A program made the translations under genes and the position numbers. Under the pieces are notes generated by a model. That model had not been told where the DNA came from and ran no database searches. It saw only the letters and a program-made list of their open reading frames with translations. Below, piece after piece: positions 1 through 5,840 of a DNA stretch of 5,840 bases. How positions within the stretch are numbered: position 1 is the stretch's first letter; each line of letters starts with the position of its first letter. Where the stretch lies: positions 1 through 5,840 of the forward strand of contig JAUVJV010000170.1 of assembly GCA_030592245.1 (NCBI GenBank), in the 5' to 3' direction. This DNA comes from Candidatus Eiseniibacteriota bacterium (GTDB lineage: Bacteria; Arandabacterota; Arandabacteria; Arandabacterales; Arandabacteraceae).

Positions 1-1
1 A

Positions 2-1177
2 GCCGTGATCGACGAGCTGGCCCGGTTGGCCGGGATCGATCCGGTTGAGTTCAGGCTGAGGAATGCCCTCAGGGTCGGAGGCCAGACCGCGACAGGGCAG
101 GTTCTCGATGAGAGCGTCGGCTTTGCAGAGACGCTTGAGAAGACAGAGGAGATCCTTAGAGGTTTGCACGGGAGGTTTGAAGCCCGGAAGGTGGAACGCT
201 CACGGGTAAGGGCCCGGGGTATCGCCAGTATGTTCTACGGGGTAAGCCTGGGGGCGATCGGCCGCCGCATCGACCGGGGCGGCGCCAAGGTCGAGCTCCT
301 GCGGGATGGTTCGGTCAATGTCTTCGTGGGCTGTACCGACATGGGGCAGGGCGCGCTGACCGCGCTGTCTCAAGTCACGGCGGACGCGTTGGGAGTGGAT
401 GTCGGGCGCGTGATCGTGAACCGCGTTGACACCCACCTCGTCCCGGATTCGGGGCCGACCGTGGCATCGAGGACCACCGTTATATGCGGTAACGCCATCA
501 TCGATGCCTGTTCCCGCATAAGAGAACGCATGCTCGAGGCAGCGGTAACGCTCCTCGGAGACGACGCCGCGTTTGATGCCTCCGGCGAAGGGGTCCATAG
601 CCCCTCGACAGGCAAGCGACTCGGCTTCGATGAACTCTTAGAGCTCTGCGCCGACAGGAGAGTGGACCTCGTGGCGACCGGCTGGTATGTGATGCCGGAA
701 TGCAAGGTCGATGAGGACTCCATGCAGGGCAAAGCCTATTATGTTTACTCCTTCGCAACAGACATCGCCGAGGTGGAGGTTGACCTGGAGACGGGTGAGA
801 TCAAGCTGACCGGATTCTGGGCGGTTCATGACAGCGGCAGGATAGTGAACCCTCTCACCTCGGCCGGCCAGGTGGAAGGGGGAGTTGCCCAGGGCATGGG
901 CCTGGCCTTAAGCGAGAGATTTATGGAGGAGGGAGCCCGGGTCTCCTCGGTTGACTTCTCCACCTATCTCATACCCACATCCCTGGACGTCTGCGAGGAG
1001 GTACACTCGGAGTTTGTGGAGAGCCTTTCCGCAGACGGACCCTACGGGGTGAAGGGGCTGGGAGAGCCGGCCATCATCCCGGTTCCGGCCGCCATAGCCA
1101 ACGCCGTATCCAATGCCCTCGGCCGGAGAGTCACGGCGCTTCCCATTAGCCGTGACTGGGTAATCGGCCTTTCTTAA
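2..1177 (+). CDS. Xanthine dehydrogenase/aldehyde oxidase-family molybdopterin-binding (large) subunit, C-terminal part, 5' end outside window
   Basis: Catalytic subunit of a molybdenum hydroxylase, which hydroxylates a purine, aldehyde or similar substrate with water-derived oxygen and passes electrons to FeS and FAD partners. The frame is open from the first bases. The GTG at 5 is unlikely to be the real start, because the protein begins inside the conserved IDELAR-GIDPVEFRLRN segment. Family subunits are usually about 750-780 aa, so roughly half is missing. Numbering from that GTG, visible Moco-domain motifs are GQG at 114-116, the GPTVASRTT segment at 150-158, DSGRIVNP at 276-283, GQVEGGVAQGMG at 288-299 and KGLGEP at 350-355. 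Glu354 corresponds to the active-site base of the family. The GPTVASRTT form resembles, from memory, xanthine dehydrogenase-type subunits more than the GGSRQQ form of Desulfovibrio aldehyde oxidoreductase, but the substrate cannot be fixed. The FeS and FAD subunits are not in view. It ends in TAA with no break in the frame. Confidence 0.93.
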   Translation, partial: AVIDELARLAGIDPVEFRLRNALRVGGQTATGQVLDESVGFAETLEKTEEILRGLHGRFEARKVERSRVRARGIASMFYGVSLGAIGRRIDRGGAKVELLRDGSVNVFVGCTDMGQGALTALSQVTADALGVDVGRVIVNRVDTHLVPDSGPTVASRTTVICGNAIIDACSRIRERMLEAAVTLLGDDAAFDASGEGVHSPSTGKRLGFDELLELCADRRVDLVATGWYVMPECKVDEDSMQGKAYYVYSFATDIAEVEVDLETGEIKLTGFWAVHDSGRIVNPLTSAGQVEGGVAQGMGLALSERFMEEGARVSSVDFSTYLIPTSLDVCEEVHSEFVESLSADGPYGVKGLGEPAIIPVPAAIANAVSNALGRRVTALPISRDWVIGLS

Positions 1178-1204
1178 GCGGCCGAAAGGACCCGCCAAAT
1201 CCGC

Positions 1205-1233
1205 TTGACGAGTTCTCCGGGTTGCATTAGGAT
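1205..1233 (+). promoter_or_regulatory. Candidate sigma70-type promoter for the pyrophosphatase gene
   Basis: TTGACG at 1205-1210 matches the -35 consensus at five of six positions. TAGGAT at 1228-1233 matches the -10 consensus at four of six. The spacer is exactly 17 bp. Transcription would start near 1240, giving a leader of about 40 nt before the ATG at 1280. It lies in the only sizeable + strand gap, between a molybdenum hydroxylase gene and an unrelated ion pump, which supports separate transcription. This is a consensus match by eye with no experimental support. Confidence 0.5.
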
Positions 1234-1268
1234 TTGTGCCTATCAGACTGGTCACAGTGTTCTTCCAT

Positions 1269-1274
1269 GGAGGT
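1269..1274 (+). promoter_or_regulatory. Shine-Dalgarno site of the pyrophosphatase gene
   Basis: GGAGGT lies five bases before the ATG at 1280. It is a near-perfect anti-16S match and fixes the start of the pyrophosphatase. The resulting N-terminus runs directly into the first membrane helix, as expected for the family. Confidence 0.85.
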
Positions 1275-1279
1275 AACCG

Positions 1280-3283
1280 ATGAGCATATTGACGGCCGGG
1301 ATCATAGTTGGAGTGCTGGGTCTTATCTATGCCGGCATCCTGTATCTGCTGATGCAGCGCAATCCTTTCGGGTCCGAGAAGATGAAGGAAATCGCGGACC
1401 TGATCCATACCGGCGCCATGGCCTTTCTCAAGCGCGAGTACATGACGCTTGCGGTCTTCGTCGTGGTCCTCTTTATCGTCCTCTGGCAGGCAATTGCCCT
1501 CACTTCGGGACTGGCTTTCCTTGCCGGGGCACTGTCTTCGATGCTGGCCGGCTACTTCGGGATGAAGGCCGCCACCAAGGCGAATGTGAGGGCGACTCAG
1601 GGGGCAACCGTCAGCCAGAGCAAGGCCCTGGGAATAGCCTTCTCCGGTGGGGCCGTGATGGGCATGTCGGTGGCCAGCCTGGGTGTGTTGGGGATATCAC
1701 TGTTGTACCTCGGTTTTGAGAATGATGCAGCCCTGACTCAGGTCTTGAGCGGCTTCGCGATGGGCGCAAGCTCCATAGCGCTCTTCGCTCGTGTCGGTGG
1801 CGGGATATTTACCAAGTCGGCGGATGTCGGAGCCGACCTGGTGGGCAAGGTTGAGGTCGGGATCCCCGAGGACGACCCGAGGAACCCCGCCGTCATCGCC
1901 GACAATGTCGGCGACAATGTCGGGGATACGGCCGGGATGGGCGCCGATCTCTTCGAGTCATATGTGGGTTCGGTGGTCGCCAGCATCGCGATTGCAGCCA
2001 CAATAGTCGGGCTGACGGATGAGAAGAGAGCGGCCATGATGATCTTCCCCATTCTGATCGTAACGATGGGGACCATAGCCTCGTTCGTGGGAACCCTGGC
2101 CGTCCGGCTCTTCCAATCAAAGAATCCCGCCGTGGCTCTTCGCTCCTCGACTTATGTGAGTGTGGCCCTTCTGGCCATCGCCGCGTTGATGGCTTCCGGG
2201 CGTCTGGGCCTTGACATCAGATTCTCCCTGGCGGTGCTCACCGGAATGGCAGCAGGTGTGGCGATAGGACTCCTATCCGAGTATTACACCTCGGGTCCGC
2301 CCGTGCGGGAGATCGCCGAGAGCTCCAAGACGGGCGTGGCCACCAATATCATCTCGGGCCTCTCTGTGGGCATGATGAGCACCACGTTTCCCGTTCTCGC
2401 GATAGCGGCAGCCATCTTTGCCGCCCACCGGTTTGCCGGTGTCTATGGCATCGGGACAGCTGCCGTCGGTATGCTGGGCACCATCGGAATGACCATGTCG
2501 GTCGATGCTTATGGCCCGATTGCGGATAATGCGGGTGGCATCGCGGAGATGAGCGGGCTGGGGCCCAAAGTTCGCAAGATCACTGACAAGCTGGACTCGC
2601 TGGGCAACACCACCGCCGCCATCGGCAAGGGTTTTGCCATCGGCTCCGCGGCCCTGACCGCGCTGGCTCTCTTTGCAGCCTATGCGGCCACGGTGGGTCT
2701 GGAAGTCATAGATATCAAGAAGCCCGAGGTGGTTATCGGACTCTTCCTCGGCGGCGCGCTGCCATTCCTGTTCGCGGCTCTGACCATGCGTGCCGTTGGC
2801 CGGGCAGCATTTAAGATGGTGGAAGAGGTCCGGCGACAGTTCAGGGAGATCACGGGATTGATGGAGGGCAAGGCAAAGCCCGACTCCGCCCGTTGCGTGG
2901 ACATCGCCACGAAAGGCGCGCTCAAGGAGATGGTGGTTCCCGGTGTCCTGGCAGTGTGCTCGCCGGCCATAGTCGGGATTCTCCTGGGCCCTGAGGCCCT
3001 TGGAGGCCTGCTCGCCGGGGCAACGGTAACCGGGGTCCTCCTGGCGATCATGATGTCAAACGGTGGAGGCGCCTGGGATAATGCCAAGAAGTGGATCGAG
3101 GAAGGCAACCTGGGTGGCAAGGGGTCGGATGCTCACAAGGCCGCCGTTGTCGGCGACACCGTGGGAGATCCTTTCAAGGACACCTCCGGCCCTTCAATGA
3201 ACATCCTGATCAAACTGATGTCGGTTGTCTCCCTGGTATTCGGGGTGGTCTTGAGCCGTCTGCATCTCGAGATCTTCGGATAG
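1280..3283 (+). CDS. hppA: Membrane-bound K+-dependent ion-translocating pyrophosphatase (Na+ or H+ pump)
   Basis: Integral-membrane enzyme that hydrolyses cytosolic pyrophosphate and uses the energy to pump Na+ and/or H+ out of the cytoplasm. The 667-aa protein is full length for the bacterial family and rich in hydrophobic helices (about 16 expected). Catalytic motifs are DX7KXE (D182, K190, E192), DDPRNP at 198-203, the DNVGDNVGD repeat at 208-216, SVDAYGPIADNAGG at 407-420, AWDNAKK at 598-604 and GDTVGDPFKDTSGPS at 625-639. In GNTTAAIGKG (442-451), A446 and G449 are the residues of K+-dependent enzymes; K+-independent ones have Lys and Thr there. Asp223 is followed by Glu226 (position 6.53), while the site of the plant H+-pump glutamate (6.57) is Gly230. 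That pattern is common in Na+-PPases but does not exclude H+ or dual transport. The start is set by GGAGGT. The gene has its own candidate promoter and converges on the sensor gene at its 3' end. Confidence 0.97.
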   Translation: MSILTAGIIVGVLGLIYAGILYLLMQRNPFGSEKMKEIADLIHTGAMAFLKREYMTLAVFVVVLFIVLWQAIALTSGLAFLAGALSSMLAGYFGMKAATKANVRATQGATVSQSKALGIAFSGGAVMGMSVASLGVLGISLLYLGFENDAALTQVLSGFAMGASSIALFARVGGGIFTKSADVGADLVGKVEVGIPEDDPRNPAVIADNVGDNVGDTAGMGADLFESYVGSVVASIAIAATIVGLTDEKRAAMMIFPILIVTMGTIASFVGTLAVRLFQSKNPAVALRSSTYVSVALLAIAALMASGRLGLDIRFSLAVLTGMAAGVAIGLLSEYYTSGPPVREIAESSKTGVATNIISGLSVGMMSTTFPVLAIAAAIFAAHRFAGVYGIGTAAVGMLGTIGMTMSVDAYGPIADNAGGIAEMSGLGPKVRKITDKLDSLGNTTAAIGKGFAIGSAALTALALFAAYAATVGLEVIDIKKPEVVIGLFLGGALPFLFAALTMRAVGRAAFKMVEEVRRQFREITGLMEGKAKPDSARCVDIATKGALKEMVVPGVLAVCSPAIVGILLGPEALGGLLAGATVTGVLLAIMMSNGGGAWDNAKKWIEEGNLGGKGSDAHKAAVVGDTVGDPFKDTSGPSMNILIKLMSVVSLVFGVVLSRLHLEIFG

Positions 3284-3301
3284 GGAGACCATATGGCGAG
3301 A

Positions 3302-3314
3302 CCGGGCAGCCCGG
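3302..3314. terminator. Small GC hairpin between convergent genes, possible weak bidirectional terminator
   Basis: CCGGG at 3302-3306 and CCCGG at 3310-3314 form a 5-bp GC-only stem with a three-base loop (CAG). It lies in the 42-bp gap between the tail-to-tail pyrophosphatase and sensor genes, where both transcripts should end. No T-run follows on either strand, so it is not a canonical intrinsic terminator. Confidence 0.3.
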
Positions 3315-3325
3315 CCCCGTAGAGG

Positions 3326-5623
3326 CTATTTCGATGTCGACTTGTCGACGTCGATCATGGTCGTGGAGATACCCGAGTATTCCTTGACCACCGGGTCGGC
3401 GAGATTGGCCAGCTTCTTGGTCACACACGCTATGCGCAGGGCGGACTCCTCTATGGTGCGAAGCCGCCGGAGAATGCCTTCGTCCTTGCCCTCGAACTCC
3501 CGCAGCATCAGCTGAGCCTGGCCCAGGATCGCAAACAGCGGATTGTTTATCTCGTGATTGGTTGCCACCGAGGTCTGGGTGATGGCGGCAATCCTCTCCG
3601 ATTTTACCAGACTCTCCTGGGAGTCCTTGAGTTTGTTTATTGTGCCTTCCAGCTCCAGATTGAGCCGCGTGATCTGCTCGTTCCTGAGGCGCATCTCGCG
3701 GTTCTTGGTCTCCAGCTGCCTCTCGAACTTCCGGGTTTTGGTTATGTCCCTTATGACGACGGATATGGCCTGTCCATCGCCGTAGTCACAACGGTTCAGG
3801 CTGACTTCCACGGGGATCCAGGTGCCCGTCGAGTGAGTGAGCTTGGACTCGCAGACTATCTTCTCTTCCACCGGACCTGCAAAGAATAAGAGCATGTCCT
3901 CTTCGCCGAGGATTTCAGAGACCGGACTGCCGATGAGTTCGTGAAGGGGGGTACCGGTCAGGTGTGAGACCGCCCTGTTGGCATAGGTGATCTTCTCATC
4001 CACGGCGATCAAGTAGCCGTCGTCAAGGTCCTCGACCAGCCTGCTGAACTTGTTCTCAGACTTTACCAGCTGATTCTCGAGCCCGGCCTTTTCGGTTATG
4101 TCCTCGATGATCGCGATCCCACCGATTATGTTGCCGGACGAGTCCCTGTGCGGGAACACCCTGAAGTTTTGGACGACCTCGCTGCCGTCCAAGAGTCTTC
4201 TTCGCCATCCATACCTGACGAAAGGCTTTCCCTTGAGGACCTGCTGGGCGAGCTCGCCGAAGCCCTGTTCCACAAGGTGGGGGAGAGCCTCGAAGACGTT
4301 CTTGCCCTGGAAGTCATCCCGCTTGTACCCGTAGAGTCTCTCGAAGCCCTTATTGAGAACCGTAATGGTAAGATCCTTATCGATCACCATCACTCCCAGA
4401 TCGATGCTGTCGACCACGGTCGCGATGTATTCGTTCAGAATGCCCATCTCCCCAACTTGCTTGGTCAGGCGGGACAACAGGTCGGCGTTCTCCATCGCTA
4501 CGGCAAGCGTGGTGGCCAGGACCTTGAGGTTTTCAATCTCTTCACCGGTAAAGACGCGGTGCCAGCGGGTCTCACATGCCAGGATGAATCCCATGACCTC
4601 GTCCTTGGAAAGCAGGGGCACAAGAAGCCCGCTCCTGTATCCTGTCTGCCCGGCAATCTCCTCGATCAGGTCGTCGCCGCACGCATCGAAGGTGAGTTCC
4701 TCTCTGTTCTTGATTCTATCGGCGAGGGCCTTCGAGCACGGAACGGCGTCAGGCCGGGGATCCCCGGTTCCGTCTTCAGCATCCGGAAGGTAAGGCTGGT
4801 AGAACTCCCTGGCCTCGTCCCTGACGTAGACTATGGCCCTGGCTCCGTTCAGGATACCCGAGGCCGCCTTTGCGGCGTTTCCGGCCAGCTCGGGAAGGCT
4901 CTTCCAGGATGCCAGGCTCCGGGATACCTCGTTCAGCATGCTGAGGTCCCGGTTCTTCTTCTGCAGGTCTTCCATTATGTTGAGGGAACAGACATGCATC
5001 TCCTTGAGTTCGCGGTTGAGCCTGTCGAGGCTCTCTTTTGCGGCCAGGGCCTCATCATGCAGGCCCAGCCGCATTACAGTACTGCATAGATGCATGGCGA
5101 TCAGGCTGAGCTCCTGTGCGGGGGAGCAAACATTATCAGTGGGAACGAAGTCCACCAGGCACCACTGATCGTCCTCAAGCCTGAAGCCTGATATATGATG
5201 TTGCCGGCCGTCGATAGAAAGGGTCTTTGTCTCAGGCGCCGGGGGACAGATGGATGGGCCAGCGCCGTGGTCATCCATTGCAGCGTCGTGGTGATCCGTT
5301 GCTGCGCCATGGTGGGCACTAGTCGCGTCATGGTGGCACGTGGCTGCGGGTCTTTTGCTGATCTTCGCCTTGAAGCACTCGGCGATCTTCTGAACACAGG
5401 ACTCCCCGGTCCCGTGCCTCGCGATCACTTCAGTTTCGTCTCCTGTGAGCCGCATCACCGAGCAGCCTTCCAGGGAGTATCTCGAGGACACCTCTTCCAG
5501 GCATCTTGAAAGCGATAGGGTTGCCGATGGTTCGCTCGCCAGGTCCGAGTGGTAAAGGTAGGCGAGTACACCGACCAGGCCGGCCATGCGTTCCTTCGTC
5601 AGGCTGTCAAACCACTTCTCCAA
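3326..5623 (-). CDS. Multi-domain GAF/PAS sensor protein with HisKA phospho-acceptor domain but no ATPase domain
   Basis: Cytoplasmic signalling protein of 765 aa with no membrane helix or signal peptide seen. Order of regions: 1-185 divergent GAF-like region interrupted by a His-rich heptad repeat (93-120); 190-230 coiled coil; 230-383 GAF; 395-515 PAS (VIDKDLTITVLNKGFERLYG, closing with IIEDIT); 523-632 second PAS (closing with VIRDIT); 632-675 coiled coil; 676-745 HisKA with H-box TNHEINNPL, His690 being the expected phosphorylation site. It then ends after about 20 residues (MIDVDKS tail). The N, G1 and G2 boxes of a HATPase_c domain are absent, and only 42 bp separate it from the convergent pyrophosphatase gene, so it probably cannot phosphorylate itself. 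It may receive phosphate from, or pair with, another kinase. The start is TTG at 5623 with AAGGAG nine bases upstream. ATG at 5587, with AAGGA four bases before it, is an alternative. Ligands are unknown. Confidence 0.9.
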   Translation of the reverse strand: MEKWFDSLTKERMAGLVGVLAYLYHSDLASEPSATLSLSRCLEEVSSRYSLEGCSVMRLTGDETEVIARHGTGESCVQKIAECFKAKISKRPAATCHHDATSAHHGAATDHHDAAMDDHGAGPSICPPAPETKTLSIDGRQHHISGFRLEDDQWCLVDFVPTDNVCSPAQELSLIAMHLCSTVMRLGLHDEALAAKESLDRLNRELKEMHVCSLNIMEDLQKKNRDLSMLNEVSRSLASWKSLPELAGNAAKAASGILNGARAIVYVRDEAREFYQPYLPDAEDGTGDPRPDAVPCSKALADRIKNREELTFDACGDDLIEEIAGQTGYRSGLLVPLLSKDEVMGFILACETRWHRVFTGEEIENLKVLATTLAVAMENADLLSRLTKQVGEMGILNEYIATVVDSIDLGVMVIDKDLTITVLNKGFERLYGYKRDDFQGKNVFEALPHLVEQGFGELAQQVLKGKPFVRYGWRRRLLDGSEVVQNFRVFPHRDSSGNIIGGIAIIEDITEKAGLENQLVKSENKFSRLVEDLDDGYLIAVDEKITYANRAVSHLTGTPLHELIGSPVSEILGEEDMLLFFAGPVEEKIVCESKLTHSTGTWIPVEVSLNRCDYGDGQAISVVIRDITKTRKFERQLETKNREMRLRNEQITRLNLELEGTINKLKDSQESLVKSERIAAITQTSVATNHEINNPLFAILGQAQLMLREFEGKDEGILRRLRTIEESALRIACVTKKLANLADPVVKEYSGISTTMIDVDKSTSK
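3331..3354. repeat. 11-bp near-perfect inverted repeat at the 3' end of the sensor gene
   Basis: TCGATGTCGAC at 3331-3341 and GTCGACGTCGA at 3344-3354 pair at 10 of 11 positions across two bases (TT). The odd pair is a G-U wobble in a + strand transcript and an A-C mismatch in a - strand one. The repeat covers the last codons of the sensor gene (the DVDKSTS residues) and lies 48-71 bp past the pyrophosphatase stop. A role in ending or stabilising the pyrophosphatase mRNA is inferred. It lacks a T-run, and coding sequence alone could produce it because GAC and TCG codons recur. Confidence 0.5.
5264..5347 (-). repeat. Four tandem 21-bp units encoding His-rich heptads inside the sensor gene
   Basis: The units lie at 5264-5284, 5285-5305, 5306-5326 and 5327-5347. 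The first two agree at 17 of 21 bases; the others are more diverged. Read on the - strand they encode AATCHHD, ATSAHHG, AATDHHD and AAMDDHG (residues 93-120), giving seven His and one Cys. Three units have HH followed by D or G, and the fourth has DHG. The repeat keeps the frame and sits in what looks like a loop of the divergent N-terminal GAF-like region. Metal binding (Ni, Zn, Co or Cu) is an inference from His content only. Confidence 0.85.
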
Positions 5624-5629
5624 TGTATA

Positions 5630-5839
5630 TTACTCCTTATCTTTGTTGCCGAGCTTCATGACCAACTCCCTGAGGCCGGCGTTTTCCCGCTTGAGATCTG
5701 CCATCCTGACTTCCCTGCCGGCGGTGAGTCTTGTGTATCGTCTCAGTATGTCCTTTTCCTGCTCCATCTCGGAGACGAGTCTCAAGCGTAAGAGAACGGA
5801 TCCAAGCAGGTTCGCCGCAACGCGGAGCAGGGGCATCGT
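5630..5839 (-). CDS. C-terminal coiled-coil tail of an unidentified, probably signalling, protein (5' end likely outside window)
   Basis: About 70 codons are visible, ending in TAA at 5632-5630. The frame stays open to the window edge. An ATG at 5836 exists, but with only four bases before it in the window no ribosome site can be judged, so the true start is probably further upstream. The visible part begins with a helical, fairly hydrophobic stretch (LLRVAANLLGSVLLRLRL) and continues as a charged coiled coil with the segment REVRMADLKREN. From memory, similar REvRMxELKkE tails follow sensor domains such as PAS, GAF or PocR in bacterial signalling proteins, so this is likely the end of a larger sensor. 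The domain itself cannot be named. The stop is six bases before the sensor gene's TTG and in the same frame, so the two are very probably one operon. A free-standing 68-aa protein is the alternative. Confidence 0.6.
   Translation of the reverse strand, partial: TMPLLRVAANLLGSVLLRLRLVSEMEQEKDILRRYTRLTAGREVRMADLKRENAGLRELVMKLGNKDKE
5633..5638 (-). promoter_or_regulatory. Shine-Dalgarno site deciding the TTG start of the sensor gene
   Basis: On the - strand AAGGAG ends nine bases before the TTG at 5623-5621. It is embedded in the last two sense codons (AAG GAG) of the upstream gene, just before that gene's TAA. This supports TTG as a start and suggests translational coupling of the two genes. 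Confidence 0.75.
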
Positions 5840-5840
5840 C

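Noticed and set aside
1176..1206. AAGCGG (1176-1181) and CCGCTT (1201-1206) inverted repeat after the hydroxylase stop, as a terminator
   Set aside because: Only 6 bp of stem with a 19-base loop, no T-run, and it overlaps the candidate -35 box. Too weak to call.
1247..1258. Small palindrome ACTG-GTCA-CAGT in the pyrophosphatase leader, as an operator
   Set aside because: Four-base arms are expected by chance and match no regulator site that I can name.
908..1408. - strand open frame of 166 codons spanning the hydroxylase 3' end and the promoter gap
   Set aside because: It is antisense to conserved molybdenum-hydroxylase motifs including GEP and has no family signature, so it is a shadow frame.
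1234..1719. + strand open frame of 161 codons starting before the pyrophosphatase and overlapping it in another frame
   Set aside because: The overlapped frame encodes conserved pyrophosphatase helices with a strong ribosome site. The alternative product is low-complexity, rich in Gly, Arg and Asp, with no motif.
1901..1924. Near-perfect tandem 12-bp repeat
   Set aside because: It simply encodes the conserved DNVGDNVGD catalytic motif of membrane pyrophosphatases, so it is protein-constrained.
4148..5089. Long + strand open frame (313 codons) antisense to the sensor gene
   Set aside because: It lies wholly opposite a gene with clear GAF, PAS and HisKA motifs, has no recognisable domain, and is explained by GC-rich codon bias on the other strand.
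5630..5836. Free-standing 68-aa small protein starting at the ATG at 5836
   Set aside because: The frame is open to the window edge and the sequence looks like the end of a larger sensor protein, so a truncated C-terminus is the better reading, though not proven.

Overview
The window holds four protein-coding regions in GC-rich DNA: two on the + strand in the left half and two on the - strand in the right half, meeting tail to tail at about 3284-3325. The genes are densely packed with good Shine-Dalgarno sites. A molybdenum hydroxylase, a K+-dependent membrane pyrophosphatase and multi-domain PAS/GAF signalling proteins fit an anaerobic or facultative, environmentally responsive bacterium, for example a Desulfobacterota-like or deep-branching Actinobacteria-like lineage. 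No rRNA or other phylogenetic marker is present, so the lineage is a guess.

Left (1-1177, +): the C-terminal half of a large molybdenum-cofactor subunit of the xanthine dehydrogenase/aldehyde oxidase family, with the catalytic GEP glutamate intact. Its N-terminal half lies before the window. A 102-bp gap follows, carrying a good sigma70-type promoter candidate (TTGACG-N17-TAGGAT), so the next gene probably has its own transcription start.

Middle (1280-3283, +): a complete membrane-bound ion-pumping pyrophosphatase (hppA family, 667 aa) with all catalytic motifs. Residues A446 and G449 mark it as K+-dependent. Glu226 with no glutamate four residues later fits the clade rich in Na+ pumps, so Na+ transport is a serious alternative to the default 'H+-translocating' label.

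Right (3326-5839, -): a two-gene signalling unit. The upstream member is seen only as its last ~70 codons, a coiled-coil tail. Its stop codon lies in the same frame as the next gene and two codons before its TTG start, and the start's AAGGAG ribosome site lies inside the upstream gene's last codons. The downstream member is a 765-aa sensor protein (divergent GAF-like region, GAF, PAS, PAS, coiled coil, HisKA). It has a normal phospho-acceptor H-box (His690) but stops right after it, with no ATP-binding catalytic domain here or in the adjacent DNA. Its N-terminal region carries four tandem His-rich heptads (21-bp units), a possible metal-binding insert.

The most interesting points are the kinase-less HisKA protein with its His-rich repeat, the in-frame split between the two signalling genes, and the hairpins at the convergent junction. 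I see no mobile element, CRISPR array, tRNA or rRNA.
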